In this document: positions 57,583 to 64,000 of the stretch, piece by piece
Layout of the letters: each line of letters starts with the position of its first letter
How positions within the stretch are numbered: the stretch's first letter is position 1
Assembly: GCF_004405105.1 (NCBI RefSeq)
Contig: NZ_SORW01000044.1
Span: 1-64,000, forward strand
DNA: 64,000 nt
Source: Jeotgalibacillus sp. R-1-5s-1
GTDB lineage: Bacteria; Bacillota; Bacilli; Bacillales; Jeotgalibacillaceae
Reading direction: 5' to 3'
Program-made: the position numbers and the translations under genes
Notes under the pieces: generated by a model
Databases searched by the model: none
The model's input: the letters and a program-made list of their open reading frames with translations, nothing else
Told to the model about the DNA's origin: nothing

Positions 57583-58102
57583 TAAAGCTTGCCTCCCTCT
57601 TTTTGAATTCTTTCCTCAGCTGAATGAGAGCTCTTGATGTCATAGATTTCACTTTGTCCTCAGACCATTCAAGAATCATGGCCGTCTCTTTTATGGAACA
57701 CTCATTAATCTTTCTAAGTATGATGACTTCTTTATATTCTTTTTTCAATGTATTTAAAGATTGATACAGATTATTAACGTCTTCTGACTGAATCATCAAG
57801 TCCCCGTAAGATATTTGTTTATTCGTAAGGGTGTTCATAAAGAGGTCTATATTTAGTAGGTGCTTGAATCTCTTTTTCTTTAGGTGATCAAGCGTCACAT
57901 TCCTCGCTATTTTAATCATCCATGTACTGATCGTTGAATCAGACCGAAACTGATTAAGGTTTTTGTATACTCTAATAAATGTTTCTTGTGTCAGGTCCTC
58001 AGCTAAATGTTTATCTGACACCATGTAATAAATATATTTAAATACAGCATCTGAATGAAGCAGATAAATTTGCGTTATTTTTTCATCTGAATGATCAGTC
58101 AT
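57566..58102 (-). CDS. ECF RNA polymerase sigma factor
   Basis: A 178-aa ECF sigma factor. Region 2 is at about residues 10-80 (AEDLTQETFIRVYKNLNQF and STWMIKIARNVTLDHLKKKR) and region 4 at about 115-170 (CSIKETAMILEWSEDKVKSM). I chose ATG 58102 because GGAGGTG precedes it, 7 codons after a longer start. The downstream gene is its likely anti-sigma factor. It is distinct from the SigW and SnoaL-type ECF genes in this window. Its target promoters are unknown. Confidence 0.9.
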   Translation of the reverse strand: MTDHSDEKITQIYLLHSDAVFKYIYYMVSDKHLAEDLTQETFIRVYKNLNQFRSDSTISTWMIKIARNVTLDHLKKKRFKHLLNIDLFMNTLTNKQISYGDLMIQSEDVNNLYQSLNTLKKEYKEVIILRKINECSIKETAMILEWSEDKVKSMTSRALIQLRKEFKKREASFSESFR

Positions 58103-58212
58103 TGTGACACCTCCGCATATCATTAGACGCTATTTTTTGAAAAAAGTGTCATTATTCCAAAAAACATTTACTTTATTAATAAATTGGTTTACCGTTTGAT
58201 AAAAGACTAGTA

Positions 58213-58250
58213 GGGACGTATATGGTGGATCATTTTATTAAAGGATGAGA
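58213..58250. repeat. GGGGACG palindrome, copy 22 (degenerate half)
   Basis: The left arm GGGACGTATATGGTGGATC is present; the right arm is absent. It is a decayed or truncated copy in the gap between two divergent genes. Confidence 0.6.
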
Positions 58251-58290
58251 GAAGTTTTACTTACACAAATACTAGTAAAGGAGTGGTGAG

Positions 58291-59073
58291 ATGATTAATG
58301 ATCCCTGGTTTACAGTGCAACAAATCGATTCACGCACATTTGCCATTAGTGAGTATGGCCATTGGGAGAAGGTTCATTCGTTTTTATTGTTAGGCGTGGA
58401 AAGAGCGATGTTAATTGATAGCGGACTTGGAATTGATAACATTAAGAGAATAACAGACCAGCTTACGCCTTTACCGGTAGAGGTTTTTACAACACATGTT
58501 CATGTTGATCATATTGGAAGTCACGGAGAATTTGATAAGGTATACGTGCATGAACGAGATAGAGAATGGCTGGAAAACGGAATTTCAGGATTGCCAATCA
58601 CTCAGATTAGAAAAGATATTGGTAGAGATATCACAAAGCCGACTCCTAAATCTTTTCATCCTTCAACATATCAGCCTTTTCAAGGAAAGCCCTCAGGGTT
58701 ACTGGAGGACCAGCAACGTATCCCTTTAGGAAATCGTGTCATAACCGTGTTACATACTCCTGGGCATTCACCAGGACATGTTTGTTTCTTTGATGAAACA
58801 AATGGTTACTTATTTACTGGAGATCTTCTATATGACACAACGCCGATCTATGCATTTTATCCTTCAACTAGCCCTGAGGACCTTATTGCTTCATTGGAAA
58901 AAATCACTATGATTAATGGGGTCAACAGTATATTCGGGTCTCATCATACACTTGGTCTGCCAATCAGTATTCTAGAAGAAATTAAACTTGCTATTACACA
59001 CTTGAGAAAAAATAACTTGGTTAAATTCGGAACAGGGATACATAAATTCCAAGGGTTTAGTATTCAATTCTAA
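58291..59073 (+). CDS. Metallo-beta-lactamase-fold hydrolase
   Basis: A 260-aa MBL-fold protein. The metal-binding motif is THVHVDHIG (HxHxDH), LHTPGHSPGHV carries the next His, FTGDLLYD the bridging Asp and GSHH the last His. It resembles glyoxalase II/hydrolase-type MBL proteins; the substrate is unknown. The start ATG 58291 has AAAGGAGTG upstream. It is a single-gene unit ending at palindrome copy 23. Confidence 0.92.
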   Translation: MINDPWFTVQQIDSRTFAISEYGHWEKVHSFLLLGVERAMLIDSGLGIDNIKRITDQLTPLPVEVFTTHVHVDHIGSHGEFDKVYVHERDREWLENGISGLPITQIRKDIGRDITKPTPKSFHPSTYQPFQGKPSGLLEDQQRIPLGNRVITVLHTPGHSPGHVCFFDETNGYLFTGDLLYDTTPIYAFYPSTSPEDLIASLEKITMINGVNSIFGSHHTLGLPISILEEIKLAITHLRKNNLVKFGTGIHKFQGFSIQF

Positions 59074-59090
59074 ATGAGTATGGATTCGTA

Positions 59091-59143
59091 GGGACGTATA
59101 TCTTGAATCATTCGACTAGCGAAGGAAACAAGCTGTGCGTCCC
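59091..59143. repeat. GGGGACG palindrome, copy 23
   Basis: The left arm GGGACGTATATCTTGAATC is intact; the right half (AACAAGCTGTGCGTCCC) retains the outer arm only. Confidence 0.75.
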
Positions 59144-59181
59144 TGTTTTCTACATAACATAGTAAAGGGGCAGCCATCATT

Positions 59182-59361
59182 ATGTTGATTCTATTATTGT
59201 TAGTCATACCATTACTGGGTGTCTTCTGGTTTGTGACGCTGATTTCCATTTTAAAGAACCTGAAAAAGGGTCAAGACGTTCACAATCAAACGTTCATAGG
59301 TGCAGTGATCACGTTTGCTTTCCTGTTTATATTAATGTTTAGCATCGTTGGCCTGTACTAA
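59182..59361 (+). CDS. Small two-TM membrane protein (59 aa)
   Basis: A 59-aa frame from ATG 59182 to TAA, with two hydrophobic segments (about residues 1-23 and 40-58) separated by a basic loop (LKNLKKGQD). AAAGGGGCAG precedes the start. It is just below the usual 60-codon limit. It lies 35 bp upstream of the 103-aa membrane gene, so they may form an operon. Confidence 0.65.
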   Translation: MLILLLLVIPLLGVFWFVTLISILKNLKKGQDVHNQTFIGAVITFAFLFILMFSIVGLY

Positions 59362-59396
59362 TGGAGTTACGTCACCATCTTTAGGAGGGAATCTAA

Positions 59397-59708
59397 ATGG
59401 CTGGTTTCATTTTGATCCTATTTCTCTTCATCATCATTGCGCTTAATATTCTTTTCTTCGTATTGTTTCACAAAGGCAAGTTAAACCTTATTGTTTCAGG
59501 CATTTTAATGATGTTAATGGCCCCGGTGATTCAATTTACGAGTAGCTCACTGCTACTTCGATATTATGATTGGGGCTCAGGTAGCACGGGAGAAGGTGCA
59601 GGATACGGGGCAGCGCTGTTAGCGATCTTAGCCTTTGTAAATGGACTGCTCATTCTGGTCGCCGGGATCATTAGGTGGTTGTTTACTTTTGGTGAAAAAG
59701 CAAAGTGA
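59397..59708 (+). CDS. Three-TM membrane protein (103 aa)
   Basis: A 103-aa protein with hydrophobic segments at about residues 3-26, 31-51 and 72-95. The middle loop is Gly-rich (DWGSGSTGEGAGYG). AGGAGGG precedes ATG 59397. Function unknown; it is probably co-transcribed with the 59-aa gene upstream. Confidence 0.7.
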   Translation: MAGFILILFLFIIIALNILFFVLFHKGKLNLIVSGILMMLMAPVIQFTSSSLLLRYYDWGSGSTGEGAGYGAALLAILAFVNGLLILVAGIIRWLFTFGEKAK

Positions 59709-59777
59709 TGTCTCGCTGAACGGATGGTTGAGGTTTAAGTAATCTCATGACCCACACCTGTAGAACGGAGAATCAAA

Positions 59778-60311
59778 ATGACACAGTATAACGCTGAGAA
59801 TCAATTACAGGCCTTGTACGACATAGGTGCAATCTCAAAAACATTAGGAATAGCGTTTTGGTTGCGTGGCGGATGGGCCATTGATTTTTTACTTGGAAGG
59901 GTTACTCGGCCGCACGATGATATTGATATCGTAACGTGGATTGATCATCGTGAGCGTTTAGAGATAGAGCTTGAAAAGGCTGGATATGAGAAAGTGCCTG
60001 TTAAAAAAGAATTTTGTGATCGGCAATCTGATTTTCATAAAGAAGATGTAGATATTACATTTACTTATATCACTCGAACAGCGGGTGGAAAACTGATCAT
60101 GAATGGATTGCCTGAATGGGTTTGGAGACCGGAGTCTTTGATTCCTGAAACTTTTATTTTGGAAGGAATAACAGCTCAGGTGATTCATCCTAATCAGCTT
60201 TTAGAGGAAAAAGAAGTCTATGAACAAATTGGTCGTTTACCAAGAAAAAAAGATGCAGTGAGTAAAAAGATCCTGCATCAAATCATTGATGAAAAAGCAT
60301 ATGGACTTTAA
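59778..60311 (+). CDS. Nucleotidyltransferase (aminoglycoside/lincosamide-type)
   Basis: A 177-aa protein of the small nucleotidyltransferase group. WLRGGWAIDFLLGR is the Gly-rich helix, RPHDDIDIVTW carries the DxD catalytic pair, and KEDVDITFTY the third carboxylate. Members include ANT(2'')- and Lnu-type resistance enzymes and uncharacterised relatives. GGAGAAT precedes ATG 59778. Actual drug resistance cannot be read from sequence. Confidence 0.82.
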   Translation: MTQYNAENQLQALYDIGAISKTLGIAFWLRGGWAIDFLLGRVTRPHDDIDIVTWIDHRERLEIELEKAGYEKVPVKKEFCDRQSDFHKEDVDITFTYITRTAGGKLIMNGLPEWVWRPESLIPETFILEGITAQVIHPNQLLEEKEVYEQIGRLPRKKDAVSKKILHQIIDEKAYGL

Positions 60312-60339
60312 AATCCCCTTTTAGAAAGGACGGCCGATC

Positions 60340-60774
60340 ATGAAAGAAACCAGCTTCTCCATCCGGATCAATGCACCAAAAGAACACGTCTGGACCATCC
60401 TTTGGGAAGATAAAACCTTCCAGGACTGGGCAAGTATTGTGGATGAGGGTACATACAAGAAAGGCGATATGAAAGAAGGGAACACGATCGAGTTCATTTC
60501 TTCGGTAAACGGCTACGGCGTCACAAGTCTGGTGGAGAAACTCCAGCCTCATGAGTTCGTCTTATTCAGGCATCGCGCTGACACAAAAGAAAGCGGACAG
60601 CAGGAGCGGGACAATGAGTGGACCGGTGGGAAAGAAAGCTACTCCCTTTCCGAGGAAAAAGGTGTAACACTTCTAGTCATCACAATGGACATTCCAACAG
60701 AACAGGAAGAAACATTTGCTGACCGGATTCCGAAAGCATTGAAGCGGATTAAGCAGTTGGTTGAGGGAGAATGA
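60340..60774 (+). CDS. SRPBCC-family (START/AHSA1-like) protein
   Basis: A 144-aa protein with the SRPBCC ligand-binding fold: the start KETSFSIRINAPKEHVWTIL, the DEGTYKKGDMKEGNTIEF strand pair and a long C-terminal helix (PKALKRIKQLVEG). Such proteins bind hydrophobic ligands; the ligand here is unknown. AGAAAGGACGG precedes ATG 60340. It is 28 bp from the nucleotidyltransferase gene, so it is probably in one operon with it. Confidence 0.85.
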   Translation: MKETSFSIRINAPKEHVWTILWEDKTFQDWASIVDEGTYKKGDMKEGNTIEFISSVNGYGVTSLVEKLQPHEFVLFRHRADTKESGQQERDNEWTGGKESYSLSEEKGVTLLVITMDIPTEQEETFADRIPKALKRIKQLVEGE

Positions 60775-60895
60775 AAGAGTGTAGAGTAGGGGTCTGTCCC
60801 TGAGGTCTACCTTGATAATAAGGGGATGGGTGACATGATGAATCAGGCAGCTGATGAATCTTCGACCGCCCTTTTTGTTTTAGGAGCTGATACAT

Positions 60896-61078
60896 GTGAG
60901 GGAATTAGTATTATCAAAAAAGTTTATCCCGATCTATTTTATTGTCGGAATACTGGCTGTCATCCTGTTTCGAGCGATTGAGCTTTCAGGGCTGGAAATT
61001 TTCATGTTGACCTTTTCGTGTTTTTTAGTAGGGATCATTTCGTTTTTGCAGAATTTTGTGTTGAAAAATAAAGAGTAA
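60896..61078 (+). CDS. Small two-TM membrane protein (60 aa)
   Basis: Two hydrophobic segments (about residues 11-28 and 32-54) and a basic N-terminus. The start is GTG 60896 with TAGGAGC upstream. No family was recognised. Confidence 0.6.
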   Translation: MRELVLSKKFIPIYFIVGILAVILFRAIELSGLEIFMLTFSCFLVGIISFLQNFVLKNKE

Positions 61079-61193
61079 ATGCAGGTATTGACCAATATAT
61101 AAATGACCGTTAAATTATGAATTTAATTCCATAAAATTACTTCATAAATCAATAAATGGGACGATATGTAAAATAACGAAGGGAGGGAACCGT

Positions 61194-61994
61194 TTGAATA
61201 TCAATAAAACAGGATTTAGCACTGATCATGCGATTTCATTAACTAATACATTTTCCAGTCAGCGTGAGGACGTAAAAAAGATTGAAGAAAAAGCAAGAGA
61301 ACAAATAAAAAATAATCCCGTTGACCAGTTTGCAAGAGCTGACTCAGGAGCGCCTGTCAACTTAACAGCAACAGTAGTCGAGCTTTATAATCGCGAGAAG
61401 TTTAATTTCATCATAGGTATAAATGAAATAAGTATTGATGACAAGAGAACAATTATGAATCTGATCGAAAAAACAACACAAAAAGCCAGTGCAGGGAATG
61501 GTGATTATTTTCAAATGGAGCGTGCCCAGACAGGTATGCAATTACAGCTGATTGCGGAAAAGCTTATTCCTGAAAAATATCAGGAGCAAATGCAACAGGC
61601 GATCAAGGATTATCAGGAGGAAGAGTTCAATCATGCTAAGCGCTCTTATGAACAAATGATCACTAAATTCGAGAACGACAAAAGTGATCTAGGGAAAAGA
61701 ATGTTTGCAAGGTTTACAGCAGCTTTACCAATATTCATTTCTCAGGAAGAGAAGGTGAAAGGGTTTTATCAGGATATAGACCTGTCAAATCCATCTAAAC
61801 TGGCAGAATCCTTTGAAAAAGCATTGGCCGATATGGGGGATGAACAAAAGAAAAGCATGGCTCATGTTGGCGTCATACAGGCTGATCAGGAAGCACTGCG
61901 TACGAAATGGAACGAGTTCACTTCTATATTTCCAAGGCTCCAGTCGTTTCAATTACCGACGGCTCAAAAGGCTGTGTATGATTTTTCTGTTTAA
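61194..61994 (+). CDS. Uncharacterised 266-aa helical protein
   Basis: A soluble, highly charged, mostly helical protein (coiled-coil-like around residues 25-45 and 120-165) without signal or membrane segments. It starts with TTG 61194, GGGAGGG upstream. I do not recognise a family; the flexible polar N-terminus without a hydrophobic leader is similar in style to the 319-aa gene at 55183. It ends 7 bp before palindrome copy 24. Confidence 0.6.
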   Translation: MNINKTGFSTDHAISLTNTFSSQREDVKKIEEKAREQIKNNPVDQFARADSGAPVNLTATVVELYNREKFNFIIGINEISIDDKRTIMNLIEKTTQKASAGNGDYFQMERAQTGMQLQLIAEKLIPEKYQEQMQQAIKDYQEEEFNHAKRSYEQMITKFENDKSDLGKRMFARFTAALPIFISQEEKVKGFYQDIDLSNPSKLAESFEKALADMGDEQKKSMAHVGVIQADQEALRTKWNEFTSIFPRLQSFQLPTAQKAVYDFSV

Positions 61995-62001
61995 GATCAA
62001 T

Positions 62002-62037
62002 GGGACGTGAATCTTATTTCATTTGATGATCGTCCCC
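62002..62037. repeat. GGGGACG-family palindrome, copy 24 (short form)
   Basis: GGGACGTGAATC and GATGATCGTCCCC flank a short loop; the usual mid-stem is missing. It lies between two convergent genes. Confidence 0.6.
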
Positions 62038-62043
62038 AGTTAT

Positions 62044-62373
62044 TCAATCATTCCCCGGCGCTTTCTGCAATAAATGCCTTTCTCCTTCTCTATCCTCCAC
62101 AATAATAAAATCCGTATCATTTTTAACGGAATAAATTATAGACCCTTCTTCAAAAAAGTTGGATTCATTATTATTTGGAAATACATCAGCTGGTACTTTT
62201 TTTACGACATTTCTAATCGCGTTTTGCACCTCATAATCCGCTATATCTTCTTCGGTACCGCCGTATTCAATATCATTCACGACCACAATTTGTGCGAAGC
62301 TTTCTGGGGTGTTTGTTTGATTACATGCTGCTAGAAATAGGATGCAGCATAACAATACGCCAGTTTTTCTCAT
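62044..62373 (-). CDS. Lipoprotein (109 aa)
   Basis: A signal peptide with lipobox LAAC (Cys17) is followed by a short extracytoplasmic domain of about 90 residues. No recognised motifs. The minus-strand ATG 62373 has a weak AGTGAAC-type site. Function unknown. Confidence 0.72.
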   Translation of the reverse strand: MRKTGVLLCCILFLAACNQTNTPESFAQIVVVNDIEYGGTEEDIADYEVQNAIRNVVKKVPADVFPNNNESNFFEEGSIIYSVKNDTDFIIVEDREGERHLLQKAPGND

Positions 62374-62461
62374 TTAAAGTTCACTCCGTTTCAGGGAAAT
62401 TAAAAATGATAGATCTTTTACTATGACTAAATGAGAGCATCTCATAAGCGTGTTCGTTTAA

Positions 62462-62713
62462 TTACTCTCCGAAAGAAGCGGCATATCCAAATAAGATGAA
62501 GAGAAAAATGAGTATATCCACGGAGCTGACTGCCAGTGCTATGGTGGGGAGAATCCTGGGTTTATTACTTTCTTTTTTAAAACTCCAAACACCAAAAATA
62601 AGGCCAAGAATCGCTGTGATGGGAGTAAACTGAAGAAAAACCACGATCGCACCAAAGCCATTGCTGGTAAGAGCCATCGTGACAAATAAAATAAGTTGGA
62701 AAATAAAGAGCAA
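62462..62713 (-). CDS. Three-TM membrane protein (about 83 aa, start uncertain)
   Basis: Hydrophobic segments lie at about residues 2-20, 25-43 and 57-77, with a basic loop (FKKESNKPR). The same frame is open upstream for about 20 more codons without an ATG, so the true start may be an upstream alternative codon near AAAGGAC. No family was recognised. Confidence 0.55.
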   Translation of the reverse strand: MLFIFQLILFVTMALTSNGFGAIVVFLQFTPITAILGLIFGVWSFKKESNKPRILPTIALAVSSVDILIFLFILFGYAASFGE

Positions 62714-63040
62714 TAATACGCCAATAGTGATTTTGCCCGGTAAGGAAATAGACTTGTGATCAGTCCTTTAATTTAGGATGTTGATGAGTTATTGGAGGAT
62801 TTTTTGGTTAAATCCAGCTTACCATATCGAGGTGGTAATTGCTGTTTAAAGGAAAATATGACGTTGAGCTGCAGGATGATGAGAGATAGATAAGACTTTA
62901 TTTATAAGGAATCAGGTGGTGGAAGGCAACGGGTTTATTGTCCCAGTTTGACTATGTGCTCAGAGTAAATTTTAATGTGAATGTAAGGCTTTCTTTTTGT
63001 AAAATTGTTCATCTACATAGAGGAGGGGGCTGGGTGTTGA
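62714..63040. other. Gap before pdxH-like gene
   Basis: About 330 bp with no recognisable gene, repeat or hairpin. The right end contains the AGGAGGGGG ribosome site of the pdxH-like gene and probably its promoter. Confidence 0.4.
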
Positions 63041-63697
63041 GTGGGTAAAGATGTGAGGGATCAGATTAGAAATAGCAAAACACTTCTGGGTCCGTTTCCT
63101 GAATTTAAAGTGGAGAAAAGTCCGGCGTCACCAATGAATCTGTTTTTGGAATGGTTTCAGGTAGCGCTTGATCATCATGTTCATGAGCCTCATGCGATGA
63201 CGCTTTCTACCGTCGATGCGGATGGAAGGCCGGATGCGAGAGTACTGAGCCTGAAGGACACGGATGAAGAAAGCTGGTATTTTGCCACCGGTACCGGAAG
63301 TGAAAAAGGGAGGCAGTTGGACGGAAATCCGGCAGTCTGCTTAAGTTTTTACTGGTCGGAGGTTGGCCGGCAAATCAGAATCCGCGGACAGGCCGTAAAG
63401 ATGAATGAAGAATTCAATGCGCGGGACTTTTTAAAAAGAGGAAAAATGGCGCGTGCCATTGCTCTGACGGGGAATCAAAGTAAGTTGATTGATAGTCAAA
63501 GTGCCTTTGAGGGAGAACTGAATCGTCAATTATCAAACCTTGAAAAAGATTCTGCTATTATCGCTAAGGATTGGACTGTCTACCGGGTGCAAGCCAGTGA
63601 AGTGGAATTCTGGCAGGCAGACGAAGAAAGGCTGCACATCAGATTGAAGTATTTTTTACAGAATGGCCAGTGGGTGAAGAAGCGGTTAGCACCTTGA
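63041..63697 (+). CDS. pdxH: Pyridoxamine 5'-phosphate oxidase (PdxH-like)
   Basis: A 218-aa FMN-dependent enzyme that oxidises pyridoxine/pyridoxamine 5'-phosphate to pyridoxal 5'-phosphate. Family features are EPHAMTLSTVDADGRPDARV, GSEKGRQLDGNPAVCLSFYW and VEFWQADEERLHIR with the C-terminal RL pair. Length and domain order match PdxH. The start is GTG 63041 with AGGAGGGGG upstream. Most Bacillus make vitamin B6 by PdxST and lack PdxH, so this gene adds a salvage step. Confidence 0.88.
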   Translation: MGKDVRDQIRNSKTLLGPFPEFKVEKSPASPMNLFLEWFQVALDHHVHEPHAMTLSTVDADGRPDARVLSLKDTDEESWYFATGTGSEKGRQLDGNPAVCLSFYWSEVGRQIRIRGQAVKMNEEFNARDFLKRGKMARAIALTGNQSKLIDSQSAFEGELNRQLSNLEKDSAIIAKDWTVYRVQASEVEFWQADEERLHIRLKYFLQNGQWVKKRLAP

Positions 63698-63706
63698 CTG
63701 AATCAT

Positions 63707-63760
63707 GGGGACGTATATCCTGAATCATTCGATTAACGAATGATTCAGGATATACGTCCT
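63707..63760. repeat. GGGGACG palindrome, copy 25
   Basis: Arms GGGGACGTATATCCTGAATC and GATTCAGGATATACGTCC are perfect apart from the last two bases, around loop ATTCGATTAACGAAT. It separates two convergent genes. Confidence 0.9.
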
Positions 63761-63764
63761 TCTT

Positions 63765-63965
63765 TTACCTTCCAAAAAAATGCGCTAGCACAGGCAACAC
63801 AAGCAAAACAACCAGGCTTTGAAAGAAGGTCACAATGATATCCTTTTTCCAGCTGTTTTTACCCGGGTACCAATAAACAATTCGCTGAAATGCAAAAAAT
63901 ACTCCCCACCAAATAACCAATGTTAAAAGTGCTGAACCAATGCTTCCGTACATTTCGCTATACAA
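63765..63965 (-). CDS. Small membrane protein at the window edge (66 aa)
   Basis: Two hydrophobic segments (about residues 9-26 and 42-60) around a basic loop (WYPGKNSWKK). AGGAGGG lies 6 bp before a TTG at 63965; the open frame continues to the window edge, so a longer protein is possible. No family was recognised. Confidence 0.55.
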   Translation of the reverse strand: MYSEMYGSIGSALLTLVIWWGVFFAFQRIVYWYPGKNSWKKDIIVTFFQSLVVLLVLPVLAHFFGR

Positions 63966-64000
63966 TAAAAACCCTCCTGATCTACTGAACATACTTGTTA

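Noticed and set aside
63041-63697. General FMN-binding split-barrel protein instead of PdxH
   Set aside because: The length, the C-terminal RLHIRLKY region and the GRQLDGNP segment match pyridoxamine-phosphate oxidase, although a phenazine-type relative cannot be wholly excluded.
22971-63760. Integron attC sites as the explanation of the palindromes
   Set aside because: No GTTRRRY/RYYYAAC core pair is present, genes face both directions and no integron integrase is in the window. Only the layout is similar.

Overview
The window is chromosomal DNA of a low- to mid-GC Gram-positive bacterium of the order Bacillales. The evidence is an rRNA/tRNA cluster followed by rocF, sigW, rsiW, cdaA, cdaR, glmM and glmS with Bacillus-like gene order, a glmS ribozyme, a SigW-type promoter and strong AGGAGG ribosome binding sites. 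The species cannot be named from this sequence alone.

Layout. (1) 1-1057: the 3' end of a 23S rRNA, a 5S rRNA and eight tRNA genes (Asn, Thr-GGT, Glu, Val, Thr-TGT, Tyr, Gln, Lys). (2) 1.7-15.4 kb: a conserved core block with arginase, the SigW envelope-stress regulon head, a GGDEF diguanylate cyclase, the c-di-AMP synthase pair cdaA-cdaR, and the amino-sugar genes glmM and glmS. Two opposite-strand DUF2207-type membrane genes separate glmM from glmS. Several intergenic gaps here carry degenerate arrays with an AATAA-like core recurring every 21 bp. (3) 15.6-22.8 kb: an AT-rich accessory segment with a Gabija-like pair (OLD/TOPRIM nuclease plus UvrD-like helicase), a divergent three-gene operon of unrecognised proteins, and a decayed EcsC-family gene. 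(4) 23.0-27.3 kb: an ABC exporter divergent from a two-component system. (5) 27.4-31.2 kb: a RecQ-family helicase with an N-terminal DUF559-like nuclease domain, translationally coupled to a tail-anchored coiled-coil protein; this is a candidate defence module. (6) 31.5-64 kb: many small, mostly single-gene units, including phosphotransferases, nucleotidyltransferases, methyltransferases, NUDIX, HIT, GNAT, VOC, MBL-fold, ECF sigma factors, lipoproteins and small membrane proteins. They are separated by a family of about 50-75 bp palindromes.

The palindrome family is the most striking structure. About 25 copies, with a GGGGACGTATA...TATACGTCCCC stem, lie between genes from 22.9 kb to the right end, and I saw none in the first 22.9 kb. 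Between 31.5 and 42 kb they separate almost every gene from the next, giving a cassette-like layout. Compensatory differences between arms suggest that pairing is maintained. A second, about 110-bp element (two copies) has the same ends, and a short third sequence has the outer TGAAACA/TGTTTCA part. Some copies overlap the 3' ends of genes and supply their last codons and stop.

A second candidate system lies at 50.5-54.1 kb. An Rgg/PlcR-type (RNPP) regulator is divergent from very short peptide genes too small for normal gene calling. A 127-bp promoter and peptide block is present twice with two differences, both inside the short peptide ORF. Next to it are a Cys/Gly-rich secreted bacteriocin-like precursor and a small membrane protein. 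A similar precursor and membrane-protein pair lies at 33.4-34.1 kb.
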